Shown: positions 35,646 to 48,157 of the stretch, one piece after another
Layout of the letters: each line of letters opens with the position of its first letter
How positions within the stretch are numbered: position 1 is the first letter of the stretch
Assembly (NCBI GenBank): GCA_038373885.1
Contig: JAWZYV010012385.1
Span: 62,001 to 126,000 of the forward strand
Direction of reading: 5' to 3'
DNA: 64,000 nucleotides
From: Cheiracanthium punctorium
Lineage: Eukaryota > Arthropoda > Arachnida > Araneae > Cheiracanthiidae
The notes under the pieces: model-generated
What the model was told of the DNA's origin: nothing
The model's database searches: none
The model's input: the letters and a program-made list of their open reading frames with translations, nothing else
Program-made: the position numbers and the translations under genes

Positions 35646-36234
35646 TGGCAAAATCACGGCTCAGAATGCCTGATAACAATTATAGTTTGTGCTTCGGAAT
35701 ACCAGATAGACACATTTAGGTATATGCAATAATACCATATACGTACGCAGGTACGCCACAGTATTTATATGCAACGTTTTAAAAACGTACCATCTCTGGT
35801 GCACAAGGGGTTAACTGGCACATTTTACTGCCAGTCCTGTTTTCTATTGATCCACAGATACATTTTAAGCAATGTATTTTCAGCTAATTGGAGGAAGAAC
35901 AAATTTAGAATATGTACATTAAATGTTAATATATTTCGTTATGTACTTGTCACATTTTTCGAAATGAAAGTCTAAGTCAAAATAAATTTTGCTACTAAAA
36001 TAAATTGAAGAATGTCAGACTGCATATATACTAAAAGAACACTCGCAATTAGTCTGTATTAGGAAAGCAGGCGTGTGAAGAAACAATTGTCCTAATTTAA
36101 AAGCGGAATGCAATATTTTGATTAAGTATATTTTTGGACAGTCTTCGAAGTTCCATTGAGCATCATTTTATAGGGGAAATTTTGAGTCATTTCAATTTAA
36201 TAAACTTCAAAGAACACTGACAAAAATTTCCTCC

Positions 36235-36500
36235 TAAGGTACATTTTACGTACTATCGAGAGAGCTTTCCCATCTTGTATAGAAGGTTAGTAAAATCTGC
36301 ATATCATAAAGTAGGAGTACTTACTGTCTCTCCGCAGATGCATTTTTCTTCAGTTCTGCCCTTTGGGAAGATTCTTTAACACGAGAAAAAAGAAATAGTC
36401 ATTTCTATGAAGTAAGTACCATTTTGAAACTGCTTTTTGATTCATTCTGTTTATTCGAGGTCGAATAAAAGTTCTGTGTGATCAGTGAGCATTTACAAAA
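36235..36500 (+). repeat. Unidentified conserved block, copy 2
   Basis: Same order of phrases as copy 1: 'ggtacattttacgta', 'gagagagctttc', 'agtaaaatctgcat', 'acttactgtc', 'gatgcattttt', 'tgccctttgggaagatt'. It lies in the second unit of the segmental duplication. Confidence 0.65.
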
Positions 36501-36582
36501 TGATGATATCTGTATCAAGGGATAAAAAACATAAAGAGCATTGAATGTATAATGAGTAATTTTAAAGTAAATAAAAACATAA

Positions 36583-37750
36583 ATAATTTGGCATCTTTGT
36601 GACGAAAATGATACTGATTGTTAAGATTATCGTTTATAAATCTCTGATGGGAATTTACCGTACTCACACACACGAAAAATGGTAGTTGCATTATTAGTTG
36701 GCTGATGCATGTCAGTCGATGTCGAATGAATAAGGTGTTCGGGCGTAAACCACGATAACCAACACTTTTATCGTTTGGAGATACGTGAATTGCAGTAATT
36801 AAAAATAATCCATAATATTTATGATTTAATCGGAGTTTTTAGATTTAATTAATTCTATCATTATTTGTGTATTATACAGCACTAGTTATCACTTCATATT
36901 TGTAATTGCTGAAAAATAAATATTTTTATGTTTATAAAAATGCGTACTTATCATACTTTACTTGAATCAAAGAAGGTAAAACCAAATACTTTTTTTTAAT
37001 AAACGTAAACTATGCCATGTACAGTAGTTACCTCTACAAAATAAATATTTTTATGTTTATAAAAATGCGTACTTATCATACTTTACTTGAATCAAAGAAG
37101 GTAAAACCAAATACTTTTTTTTAATAAACGTAACTATGCCATGTACAGTAGTTACCTCTACAAAATTAAGAAAGCTTTGTATATTGTTCTTTTAAATTAT
37201 CAAATAATTATTAAATATATCAATAAATATATCAATAATTAAATATATCAATTAAATATATCAATAATTTGGCATCTTTGTGACGAAAATGATACTGATT
37301 GTTAAGATTACCGTTTATAAATCTCTGATGTGAATTTACCGTACTCACACACACGAAAAATGGTAGTTGCATTACTAGTTGGTTGATGCATGTCAGTCGA
37401 TGCCAATTGAATGAGGTGTTCGGGCGTAAACCACGGTAACCAACACTTTTATATTTTGGAGATACGTGGATTGCAGTAATTAAAAAGAATTCGCAATATT
37501 TATGGTTTAATCTGATAGTTTTTAGATTCAATGTATTCTATCATTATTTGTGTATTATACAGCACTGGTTATCACTTCATTTTTGTAACTGCTGAAAAAT
37601 AAATATTTTTATGTTTATAAAAATGCGTACTTATACCATACTTTACTTGAATCAAAGAAGGTAAAACCAAATACTTTTTTTTAATAAACGTAAACTATGG
37701 CATGTACAGTAGTTACCTCTACAAAATTAAGAAAGCTTTGTATATTGTTT
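36583..37750. repeat. 681-bp tandem duplication with an inner 126-bp duplication
   Basis: 'ttggcatctttgtgacg' occurs at 36588 and again at 37269, an offset of 681. Similarity continues to about 37750. In the first unit a segment of about 126 bp ('ttttatgtttataaaaatgc' to 'gttacctctacaaaat') is itself present twice (about 36917-37165). The 99-aa minus frame at 37232-37531 is chance. Confidence 0.85.
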
Positions 37751-39470
37751 TTTAAATTATCAGTTTTTCACTGTCTTTTACAGAAATTTAACGCGAATTC
37801 ATATTGGGGAGACAGTCAGATATTCCTATTCTCATCTTCTACGTCACTTTGAAGGTCACGACCTCTCCAATCATCGCACAAACATAAAATACTTGTCCTT
37901 CCCTCTGCAAACTACTCTTTACCTTAGGCCATTTTCCTGCCCTTACAGCACTTTTCGTGAAAACATTTGCACTTAACATAAATTGAAATCTCTATTGTGG
38001 CACCTTTTGTTTAAATAAATGCATGGACAAGTAGCATGAAATTCCCAGTACAGTTGTTTTGCCCGTATAACCCTTTTTTTAACCAAAATGTTCGCTACCA
38101 CAGTTTACGCCCGAACACTTCAAATGTAAAACACTGAAGCTCGTCTTCTACCTTTATAAAACTGCTTTCTGTATTTATGCACATTTTTCTTATACGTAAT
38201 ATTTCAAAACACTGTGATTAAAAAAGGCATATTATTCTAGTGCTCATGGTAGAAATAAATTAGCTATGTTGTTAGTGGCATTTTCAAACTAAATAACTAA
38301 CTATCTAAAATACTCAAAACGTTTAAGTTTGAATCTGACAATTTATAACTAATTACAAATTAATAAATTACAGAAAACATCCTTGAATGAAAAATTCCTC
38401 ATGAGTTTTACATTCCATGCAGTACAATAGTGACCTACACTCGTCATGCAATCTGCAAATTTTACTGAATATTACTAAACACCTTTTATAAATAATTTTT
38501 GCGTTGCTATACAGCAAGGTTTTGACTCTTGATATTCCAATAATTATATTAAAAATTTACCTAAAAATGAAGTATGTTGATATCGTAATATTATGCAAAA
38601 GTTGGAGATAGGCCATGCAACTAAAGTTACTGTTGAATACGATAATTGGTTTAAAATTTCTAGTGTACTGAATACAGCAGCACTTTCGTTAATTATGCTG
38701 ACATCAGGGATCATATCATCTACTATTTACAGTTAGAATTTATTGGTAAAAGTCATATCCGGCAATGATATAATTTAATAAGCAATGTGTAAGAATTATA
38801 AAATGTAACAGATTTTTTTAAATGAAAATAAAATGGTTATTTTATCCATTTTTTTCATTATTAAATCTCACCAGAAGAGTTTAAATAATGAAACGTCAAT
38901 AGGATTTCATATTTACGTTTATTAAAGTACATAAAAATTGTGATAAATTTTCAAAAAATGGCGATAAAACATGAGCTGCTTCTTCATTTCTCAATTCTAA
39001 TGTCTTATGCTAATGGAAAAATTATTTAAATTACTCACCAAAAATTTTCAATATCATTTCCTATTGAATCAAATGTAAGTTGTAATTACAGATGAAATGA
39101 GCATGTGTTAAGTTTTGTTTAGAATTGATTTTGCCTTAATTAACTATGTTAACCATGAATAATATAATCCGTAAATTTATCGGATTACTTCTAACTATAT
39201 ATCCTAAGAAAAGGTACGGAGATAAAATTCGAATGTGATAATTGCCAAAAGAATCTTTAAAAAATTATTAAACTATGGTTTCGAATGAACAGTTGTATAA
39301 TATCGTGAAAACTGTACAATAATAAACGATCGCGATAATTTAAAACCAGGTTCATACTTAATGCAACTGAATTTTAGAAACATTTTTGTCTTGCAAATAC
39401 CCGCAAGATATATTTTACTTGGAAACTTTTGTGTAATTACTGCTTTATCATTTTTAAAAAATGTAAGTGG
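37751..39470. other. AT-rich spacer
   Basis: No feature recognised. 37790-37960 has somewhat higher C content but no supported exon. Confidence 0.5.
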
Positions 39471-39484
39471 AAATTTTATCCTCC

Positions 39485-39730
39485 AGGTATATTTTACATG
39501 CACAAGGAGAGGTTCTCTTACTCAACAGTAAGGAAAGTAAAATATTTATGCTATGAAATAAGAACACTTATTGTCTACGAGTAGAATCTATTTCAAATAG
39601 TAATGCCCTTTGGGAAGGATATTTATTCAAAAAGAAATTATTCGTTCCAATAGAAACTATACAATTAGGATGAATTTGAGAAATATAATTTCACTCTTTC
39701 AGTTACTGAAATTGATTTTTTTTTCTCGCA
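39485..39730 (+). repeat. Unidentified conserved block, copy 3
   Basis: 'ggtatattttacatgcac', 'agtaaaatatttatg', 'atgaaataagaacacttatt', 'tgccctttgggaagg' and 'tttattcaa' occur in the same order as in the other copies. An upstream stretch with 'cttgcaaatacccgcaagat' matches the sequence before copy 4, so those two share a longer unit. Confidence 0.65.
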
Positions 39731-40969
39731 CAGTCATCTTTTGTGCGGTCATGTTTAGTTTATAGAATTTAAAACACGGCAAGATGGAATGAAAATATAG
39801 ATAACTTTAAATCTTGCATATAAAACAATATAATTCCTTCAATTAACAAAATATTTTATAATTCAACAGAAATATTTCTTTGAAGTACAGCCAACAAAAA
39901 TTTAGTTGGATCTACAGTGTATTTTATCAGTGTATAGTAGATATTTTTTGCAAACTTTTATCAAACATTTTTACACTTTCCATAAAATTCTGGCAACAGT
40001 CAGTAGTTTATTTTATTTTATGAACTAAAAGTAAATTGGTGCTTAATGAGATTAAGATTTTTAGTCTGTCGATTTTCAGAAATGAGAGATGTTACTGAGC
40101 AAATAACATAGACTTTGTTTCCGAAATAAAATTTCTACTACAAAAAGCATTTGAAATATACAAAAAATGACTATTAATCGAAAACTGTAGTATTTGAAAG
40201 CTTTCTAAAAGGCAGAGTGAAATAAAAAAGAAATCGTCAAAGTTGCTTAAAAATGGAAGTAATATTGTCTGCTTACTACGATGTTATTGCCATAGTGTTG
40301 AACATTTCACATTCTTGCGAACTGTTTATGTAGCCGCTAAAAAAACATTATTTGAGTGTTTTGTGTCTTTATTTTGTATCATGAAATCCTCCAAAAAGGA
40401 CGTGAGTGAGTACTCAATGTTTTGTGACACGTTGATGCGCTTTCTCATAGTGCAATTATTATTCATGAGTTTTTAATTAAACAATCGCAAATATGTATTT
40501 ACAAGCTCTCTATTAACCTCAACCTACACAGTCTGTTTTTTTCTTATATCCACGGTTTCAATTTCATCTACGTGAGTAAAATTTTGTATCCATTAATTTG
40601 ATAAACGAAAATTTGCCAAGAATTTTGAAGAGATAAAAAAAAACGACTTTAAGGCATGTTGCAATGATTTGAAAAAGCGTTTTCAAATCTTTCATTGCAG
40701 TAAGTGGAGATTACTTTAAACTACATGAAATAAATTTTAATCGGTGAATTGATACATGTTGTTTTATACTACTATTCTGGATACTTTTTGATCGGAGTTG
40801 TATATCAGTTAACGATCATGTTAATTTAATAGTATGTTTCTATGCCATGGAAAAAAACAAATACATTTATCTTGTAAATAGCCGCATGATATATTTTACA
40901 TGGGAAGTTTATTTTTTTCTATTTTTTGAACTTGATTTTATGTAAGAGGAAATTTTATTTTCCTGCTAT

Positions 40970-41235
40970 ATTTTACATTTATCAGAAGCGTTTTCCTTTC
41001 AATAGCAGAAAATGCCTTTAAAATCGCAATGTCTTAAAATGGGGATACTTATTTTGGTGGAGTAGAATGCACTTAGCCATAGTTATAATACTCTGTGGGA
41101 AGATTCTTTATTCGAATAGAAAATCATTCATTTTGAAGAAGACTGTACAACTGGAATAAGTTTGAAACATATTATTTCATTTATTGTGCTACTTGAGATT
41201 GAATAAAATTTCATATGATCACAGGTGCATTTGTG
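40970..41235 (+). repeat. Unidentified conserved block, copy 4
   Basis: 'tatattttacat', 'tacttatttt', 'gagtagaatgcac', 'ctctgtgggaagattc' and 'tttattcgaatagaaa' follow the shared order. The most diverged copy in the middle part. It is preceded by the same upstream phrase as copy 3 ('cttgtaaatagccgcatgat'). Confidence 0.6.
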
Positions 41236-41349
41236 GAATGATATCTGTTTCATATGTACAACATGAAGAGATTTGTTTAAACATTTTATAACTTTAAAGA
41301 AAACTATTTACATCGAAAAACAGTTATGCGCTTAAATAGTCCATCATGC

Positions 41350-42259
41350 TGTGGTGGAGTGAAAACAGCAGTAAAATATAATTTTGAGACTGTTTCCATG
41401 GGAAGACCACACAAGTGGACCGTAAATTAGAAGAGGCGCCAGGCAATGGACAGTCTGGACACTATAGCACAATGAACTGTCAACGTTAAAATATTTATGG
41501 CCAAAAATATTTATGGCCGAAAATGATATGCAAATTTGGCGGGGTATATTCCCCGATGGCACACCTACATGTCCAGGATTCGACGAGGGGATGCATTAAT
41601 TCCCCGATACGAACAAATCAGAAACTCCAGCCAATGATGTAAGAGGGGGTAAGAAAAAAGGAAACAGCCCCGTGGAAAAAAAAAAAAAGAGAGAACGAGC
41701 GGACTGCAGAAGAAGCAGAAGAGAGTGTTGGAGAAGGTGTAAACGGGCTTAAAAAATCAGTGTGCTTCGAATCAGTGTGATGAAGTTGTGTTCAAAAAAA
41801 AAAAAAGGAATGAGTGTTGCTTGGTGAGGGCTTAAGAGAAAGAAAGCGGTTCCAATATTGCACGCGTCGATCGTGTCCTGTGTAAAGATGGCTACCTCAT
41901 CATAATGGTGAATATCCCAAACGATTTATTTATTCTTGGTGTTTCAAACCTTTTGTGGATACCCCTTATCCTCCAAAACCACATCTCCCCCAGACATGTT
42001 TTGATTTTAAAATTATGTCAATATCGTCTTTTAATTAATATTAGTGGAAGGACTAAGAATAAATGGAATTTATTTGCAATTCATAGAGTCTTTAGTTTTT
42101 TTTTAGTGTTTAGGTGTATGTCAATCATTTTTCATTTTTCAGCATAATCCTAGGAGTACTTGCCAGGCAGGTTATGCGCGGCACAGTACCGCTGTACGAT
42201 CGTCTTTGGCCTTAGTTTTCATCAAATTTTAATCATAACAAAAGCTAAAACCACCACAC
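41350..42259 (-). repeat. Probable solo LTR, copy 2 (inverted)
   Basis: 910 bp. The minus strand starts TGTGGTGGTTTTAGC and ends CTCCACCACA. Flanks are catgc (41345-41349) and catga (42260-42264), 4 of 5 identical. It matches 31049-31996 in opposite orientation, including 'accacatctcccc', 'ccatcataatggtgaatatc' and 'tgtggtcttc'. Confidence 0.65.
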
Positions 42260-42264
42260 ATGAT

Positions 42265-44673
42265 TCTGAAAGAATTCTTGTTATTCACTGCAAATTAACG
42301 AAAATGTCTGAATGTAAACAGTTGTTGTAAACATAATACCAAAAAAATCTGTTAAAAACAATCTCTGATATCAATAAATGTAGTAAATCTCAAAGAACAC
42401 AATTAATAGTGAAAACGAAACTTTGAGCATGCTCAACTCACGAAGAATGTTAGAGAGGACTTCCAAATTGTATTTAAACTCTCACATCGAGGATTAATTA
42501 GCCATGGCTAATGTCGCCACGTAAGAAACTGTAGTGTTCTATCCCTGTTTCGTATGATAAGATTCCAACCAAACGATCTAAATATTACGGGCTCGATGAT
42601 CGTACATTTTTTCTTATCTTTTATAAGTCCTTAAGAAAGAAAAATAAACAAAATTATATTTATTTTCTTCTTCTTAAAAAAGAAAATAATTCTTCATGTT
42701 TTCCTTTTTATGTATAAGTTTTATACAGAAAATTGGAATAAAATCAAAACTTTGGCCAGTATTTTATTCATTTTTTTTCAAACTATCAGAATTGTTTTTC
42801 TGCAAATTTGATCCACTCTGATTATGTGAGTGCAGCTCCAGCAATACTTATCTAAGACCGAAAATAAAAATGTAGGGTGTGTTTTAATTTCATTTAAATG
42901 TTTCTAATCTATACACTGTAAAAACATTTTTCTTTAATTTTAGAGTTGTTAGTCAAATTTTTTCGCGTATATTCTAATCTTAAAATCGTAGATTATTCAG
43001 AGAAAAATAAATGCTTTATACGGTCATCATATAGCAGTCGAGTAATTGACTAAAAAATTGATGCATTTAATGCATTAAATTGTATAAAAACCACCGCTAA
43101 TGTCCGTGACATGGGTTTGTTCTCTCAGTATTTATTTTAGCACTAAATATTGGAAATCCCTATTACCTTTTTTTCGAATAGAAATGAGGAAATAGAAAAC
43201 CCTTAAAAGAATTGAACAACTTCTAGGGTATAGGGTAATGGAAATGCCTATTACCTCTTTTTCTAATAGCAATGACGAAGTAGAACATCCTTAAAAGTAT
43301 TGAACAGCATGTAGGGTATATGGACGAATGGTTTTTAGTTTCCTCATTTCAATTCATGCTTACCCATGCTAGGTAGAATATTTTTAAAATGCTACAGTAT
43401 GTAATTACCTAGGAAAATGACGAAAAAGTTTCAAATTCGAAAAATCACGAAAAATTAGAATGACCACTCTATAGCTCTCATAAAACAAAACAAAGTAATG
43501 TAGCCCTATTCCACTTTATTTAGTCCTAATACTATTCTTTTTCTGTTTAGAATAGTATTAGGACTAATTTTGTATTAATTTTCATTTAGCAATAAAAATT
43601 AGGAGTAATAAAAAATTCAGGGAGAATTTTGTTCAGTGAACTGATTGCACACAATATGAATTCATGCTTCTTTACTCAAAAAATAAGGTTTCCATACATT
43701 TTTAAAAACTAAAATTTATTTCCAGAATGGTTTTATATTTATATTAGGTGCATATTTATGCAAAAACTACGAAGTTTTCTTTTTACTACTGAAACATGAG
43801 AGTGTGGCCAATTGGCTACAGAATGCACAGTAGGGTTAAAATACACTATCCGGTAACGATATATGATCAAATGATCATATAGGCGGAAAAGTGCGTCATG
43901 TTCACATAAATAGCTTTATTCTCAAAATTTAACTACTCTAGATTAACACAAGTTCCATTTTCTATTAACTAATTAAAGACTACGTCCTTGATGTTTTTTC
44001 TAGTGTGGTTGTAGTTAAACTTCTCCTATTAAGTGTTTATCAGCTAAAACTGGTGAACTGTACACAAATATTATACATAAACAATACATGAGATGCGCTC
44101 TAGGATTTTCGCGAAAAAAAAAATAAAAGTTCAAGCAATGTCTGCTTTAGCATATAAAACAGCAAATGTAAGCATGGAAATGACTAATTGGAATTGTACA
44201 AACAATTCCAACATTTATTCAGGAGTTGTTGGACATTTATTGGTTACTTTGGGTCATTTTTAGAACTGAATTCACCATGCAAAGCGCCCTCCAGTGGACA
44301 ATTTTTAATTAATTAAGTAGAATTCACTGAGCGTATCTCGTATACTGTCCATATACCAAAATCGGCGGCAATCGGATCACCCGTTTCTGGTGCAAAATGC
44401 TTTATATAAGGGGAATTTAACTAGAACCACTCTGTAGGAAGTTTCTTTACATCATTCTTGGACAAACGTCTGATTTTTTTGTTGCAATGCCTGAAAAAAA
44501 GTGATGGTACAGTTTTATGGAAAGCTTTCATCTATATCAAAAAATTTACATTTTCATATGCACCGGCCAAGGCACCCCATCCTTGGTAGATAGCCCTTAC
44601 GTAGCTTTTCCATAACATAGCACAACACAACACTTATAGTGCGTCAGGGAAAGAAACTTACCGCACAAACAAA
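42265..44673. other. AT-rich spacer with small repeats
   Basis: No gene recognised. It contains a two-unit tandem duplication of about 89 bp (about 43150-43330, 'attacct.tttt') and a perfect hairpin at 43521-43566 (18-bp arms, 10-base loop). 42400-42560 is richer in GC without an identifiable exon. Confidence 0.55.
43521..43566. repeat. Perfect hairpin, 18-bp arms
   Basis: TAGTCCTAATACTATTCT at 43521-43538 and its exact complement at 43549-43566, with a 10-base loop. Confidence 0.85.
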
Positions 44674-46952
44674 TCTTATAAAAAAATGAAATTCTGTTTG
44701 TTTGCTTGTTTGTTTGTGGATTTGATTCGTATACAAATCCACAAAAATGGACCTATTGGCCTGAAATTTAGCACAGATATGTACAATAATATAGAATAAA
44801 TCGTAGTGAAAGTCCACCCGTTCCCGGAATTTAAGAGATTTTTTATGCTCTTCACGCAAAAAGCTTTCCGTAATTGTAACCCCTGTAGTGAAAAAAGTGT
44901 GAAATAAGGATCGTGGTTGCCATGTGTGGCGATTTTGCCGAATAAAATGTTTTAAATTCTGAAAGTAAAAATAAAATAATAATAAGGATTTTTTTTTGTT
45001 AGTTTATATTCGTAAGGTTATTTTTTTTTACATTATAATATCGTGTGCATGGGAAATCAGAGCAGGAATGTAATGTTTTACACGCAAAACAATAAGAATT
45101 GAAGATTTCCGAGGCTAATGTGTAAATTTTTTTAGTTTGGCGAAAAAATAAAATGGCTGAAATATCGATTTTGAGTAAGTGAGTTCTAGCGGTTTGCACA
45201 GTTTCCGGCTTGGCGCAATTTATTGAGAGCTTAAGGAAATAGATTTTTGAAAACAAGTGCAAAGGTTTTATTAGAATACAGCGTTGAATTTTAATGATCC
45301 GTGAAGAAATAATGCAGTTATTAAGGGATTTCAAGCGATCTAACTTCAGAATTCTCGCCAATTGAGTACATTGATTTAAGTTGGGGGAATTCCGCCAAAT
45401 TTCAGAAAATTGAAATCTTCTCATTTAGTACATCGGGGTAACGATGAATAAAACACATTATAGTTGATAATTCAAAAAAAATCGGCTGTATTAAGGGATT
45501 CCAATTTTCAAATAAATGTATGCTACTCTTTGGTGGTCGAACCATTTCCCATATTGATTGCTGCTAAGTCAATGCTTCGAATGATTCACTGAAAAAACTC
45601 TTGCAAAATGGCGTATGTTGGCATTTTGGCGAGGCTTAGATTTGAAACTGGATTTTATTTGAGACTGGTATATATAATAACACTGGTTATAGATAAAAAT
45701 GAATGCTGGTATGTGTTTATGAGGTTGGAAAACTCCAGCACCGTTGAGCACCGTTGCACGATGAAATTTGGTTCACCTAAGTCTTTTATGATGGAGAAGG
45801 TTTTTATGCTATCCGTTTTCCTTAACTTGCCACTTGGTGCCGCAGCACAACGTCGAATTCTATTCCGTTTAGCCGTTTGCTATGCGAATATCGTCAACCA
45901 ATTTCGATGAAATTTGGTACACCGAATATTAGAACACGGAGAATATTTTTCACTATCCATTTTGCTGTAACTTGCCGCTAAATGGCGCTGCAAAGCATCA
46001 ACTTCTATACCGTTCGACTGATCGGCATAAAATGTTTTATACTTGCACATTTGAGCACGAAGAATATATTCTAACTGCGTTCCTTTTGATGTTTCTCACC
46101 ACTAGATGACACTGCAATGCATTATTATTTTAACTCGCCACTAGATGACGCTGCAGCAGGCCAAATTCTTGACCATTGAAACGGTCGCTATGAAAATCAG
46201 TATACATAGCTATTTGAACAATGAGAATATTTTGAAGTTATCCATTTTGCTATAACTCGCCACTTGACGGCGCTGTAGCAAATCATTACTTTAATTAACC
46301 ACTGGATGGCCCTGCAGTGTATCACTTCTTGACTGTGCAAATGATCGTTATGAAAATTGGTATACATAGATATTTGAACATTGTCGCTATGAAAATCAGT
46401 ATACATAGCTATTTGAACAATGAGAATATTTTGGCGTTATCCATTTTGCTATAACTCGCCAATTGACGGCGCTGTAGCAAATCATTACTTTAATTAACCA
46501 TTTAATTAAATTACTTAACCACTAGATGGCCCTGCAGTGTATCACTTCTTGACTGTGCAAATGAAAATAGGTATACATAGATATTTGAACACGGGGAAGA
46601 GTTTGGCGCTATCCATTTTCCTATAACTTGCCACTAGATGTCGCGTCAACACATGAACTTCAGGACTGTCCAGCCGATAGCCATGAAAATTCGTATACAT
46701 CGATATCTGAATGCGAAGAATATTTTCGCCGTATCCATTTTGCTAAAACTCGCCACTAGATTGCGCTACGCCGCATGGCCTCCTACACCGTACAAACGAT
46801 TGCCTTGCAATTCGGTATGCATGATTATTGGACACAATATAACGCGATATCCATTTTGCTATATCTGTTTATTACAATGAATAGTTATCACCACAAATCA
46901 TAATATCAAAAAGTCCATTCATTCCCGTGCGAAGAACGGGTACTTCAGCTAG
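44674..46952 (+). mobile_element. Non-autonomous Helitron, copy A
   Basis: 5' end TCTTATAAA after A (44673). 3' end CTAG (46949-46952) before T (46953). A hairpin CCCGT..ACGGG is followed by TACTTCAG-CTAG, the classical Helitron 3' structure. The right half (about 45730-46900) is a run of degenerate units of about 110 bp, each with 'ccactagatg.cgctgcag', 'tatgaaaat..gtatacat' and 'atccattttgctataact'. No Rep/helicase. The open frames of 60-141 aa inside are chance. Confidence 0.85.
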
Positions 46953-46955
46953 TAA

Positions 46956-47560
46956 TCTATATAAATACAACAAAGTGTAAATTGTCCGTTAGTTAGTTTG
47001 TCTGCACCTCGCGTAGCTCCGAAACGGGTGATCGTAGACCTACCAAGTTTTGTATAGAAATTCTCCAGGACGGGTTCCGACCTCGAGGCGATTTTTTCGA
47101 AATTCGAATTATTTTAGGAAATATTGATAAAAAACATGTCGCAAAAGGCTAATTTTTGCTCCGCCATTTCGCAATTGTAACCCCGCAGTGGAAAAAGAGG
47201 AAATATGGCATATCTAGGTTACCATATTTGGCAAGTTTAATAAATGATTCAGACTCTTGAAGTAAAAATTATAGAATAACGATTTTGTTTGTTTAGATTA
47301 TTTGTAAGGTTATTTTTTAATTAAAATATCATGTGCATGTGAAATAAGAGCAGGAATGAAATGTTTTATACTCAAAAGAAAAATAGGATTTGGAAATTTT
47401 CCGAGACTAAAATGTGCAACTTTTTAATTTGGCGAAAAATAAAATGGTTGATGTGCGATTTTGAGGAGATGATGCTAACGTTTGGCGCAATTTATCGTAA
47501 TTTCATCGTCTGCTACTTAGATTATGAATACTCCAGAGAATAAGTTTTTGAAATTTTCAT
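46956..47560 (+). mobile_element. Helitron 5' fragment, copy C, in tandem with A
   Basis: Starts TCTATATAAATACAAC three bases after the end of copy A, preceded by A (46955). It then follows the inner sequence of copy A ('gcaattgtaaccccgcagtg', 'aagagcaggaatgaaatg', 'atttggcgaaaaa'). Similarity fades by about 47560 and no 3' end was found. Confidence 0.65.
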
Positions 47561-47802
47561 TCAGTTGGAATTGTGCATTTTTTTCAGGTTTTCCGATCTA
47601 TTTCTAATGAATTACATCCAGAAACAGGATAGAAATATAAATTTTAATTTTGTTTAATCACTCTCATGAAGAAGGATATACTTTCCAACTTAATGAAATA
47701 AGGAACGAAAATAGGGAAGACCCATGGATTATAATACGCTTTTAATATATAGTGCGTATTTAAAATCTGAAAGTGTTTCAGATTTTCTTACTTTTATTTA
47801 AC

Positions 47803-47947
47803 CAGGGTCGGCCCAACACAGTAAGCGTCGCATCTGGGCGCCGGCTTCGAAGGGGCGTCATTTCCAACACAAAAACTAAGTAGAGCATAAAAGGGGGCTT
47901 CTTTTTTATATTAGCAGGGGGTGACACTTACTGTAGGGCCGCTCCTG
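47803..47947. mobile_element. hAT-type MITE
   Basis: 145 bp. Inverted ends are CAGGGTCGGCCCAACACAG and CAGGAGCGGCCCTACAG. Flanks are tatttaac (47795-47802) and tttgtaac (47948-47955), 6 of 8 identical. The G/C-rich ends fit a hAT subgroup. Confidence 0.7.
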
Positions 47948-47980
47948 TTTGTAACCGTCTTAATTTTAAATTCCATTCAG

Positions 47981-48157
47981 AATCTGATAGATTTCAGTGC
48001 CAAGGAAGCCGGTGAGGAACAGGATTCTCCCCGAACAAGATTTATTAAGATGGCGAATCAACTGGTCGCCGGAGGCGGCTACTCTATAATAAATCGCGAT
48101 AAATATGGAAGACGCGTGCGCAATTTCGATGTAATTTTTGAGAATAATGTTCTTTAG
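47981..48157 (+). CDS. Possible host exon, unidentified
   Basis: A polypyrimidine stretch and CAG at 47978-47980 precede an open stretch starting in phase 0. From 47981 to a GT at 48131 it is exactly 150 nt (50 codons). If the GT is not used, the frame stops at 48155-48157. Composition is clearly richer in GC than the surroundings and the peptide is hydrophilic and balanced, unlike translated AT-rich spacer. It contains K-Y-G-R-R, which would be an amidation plus dibasic cleavage site if this were a neuropeptide precursor. That is speculation, as the peptide matches no family I know. The donor (GTAATT) is weak. It lies 33 bp after a hAT MITE. Confidence 0.3.
   Translation, partial: NLIDFSAKEAGEEQDSPRTRFIKMANQLVAGGGYSIINRDKYGRRVRNFDVIFENNVL

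Larger units (their letters stand above)
32984..36582. repeat. Old tandem segmental duplication containing blocks 1 and 2
   Basis: 33000-34440 and 35340-36500 are diverged copies. Shared phrases include 'tgccagt.ct.ttt' then 'attgatc' (33203 and 35830), 'ggattgtttactttac'-like text (33130 and 35425) and the block with 'tgccct.tgggaagat' (34308 and 36358). Offsets vary from about 2050 to 2630, showing indels, one of which includes the palindrome chain at 35574-35645. No coding seen. Confidence 0.6.
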
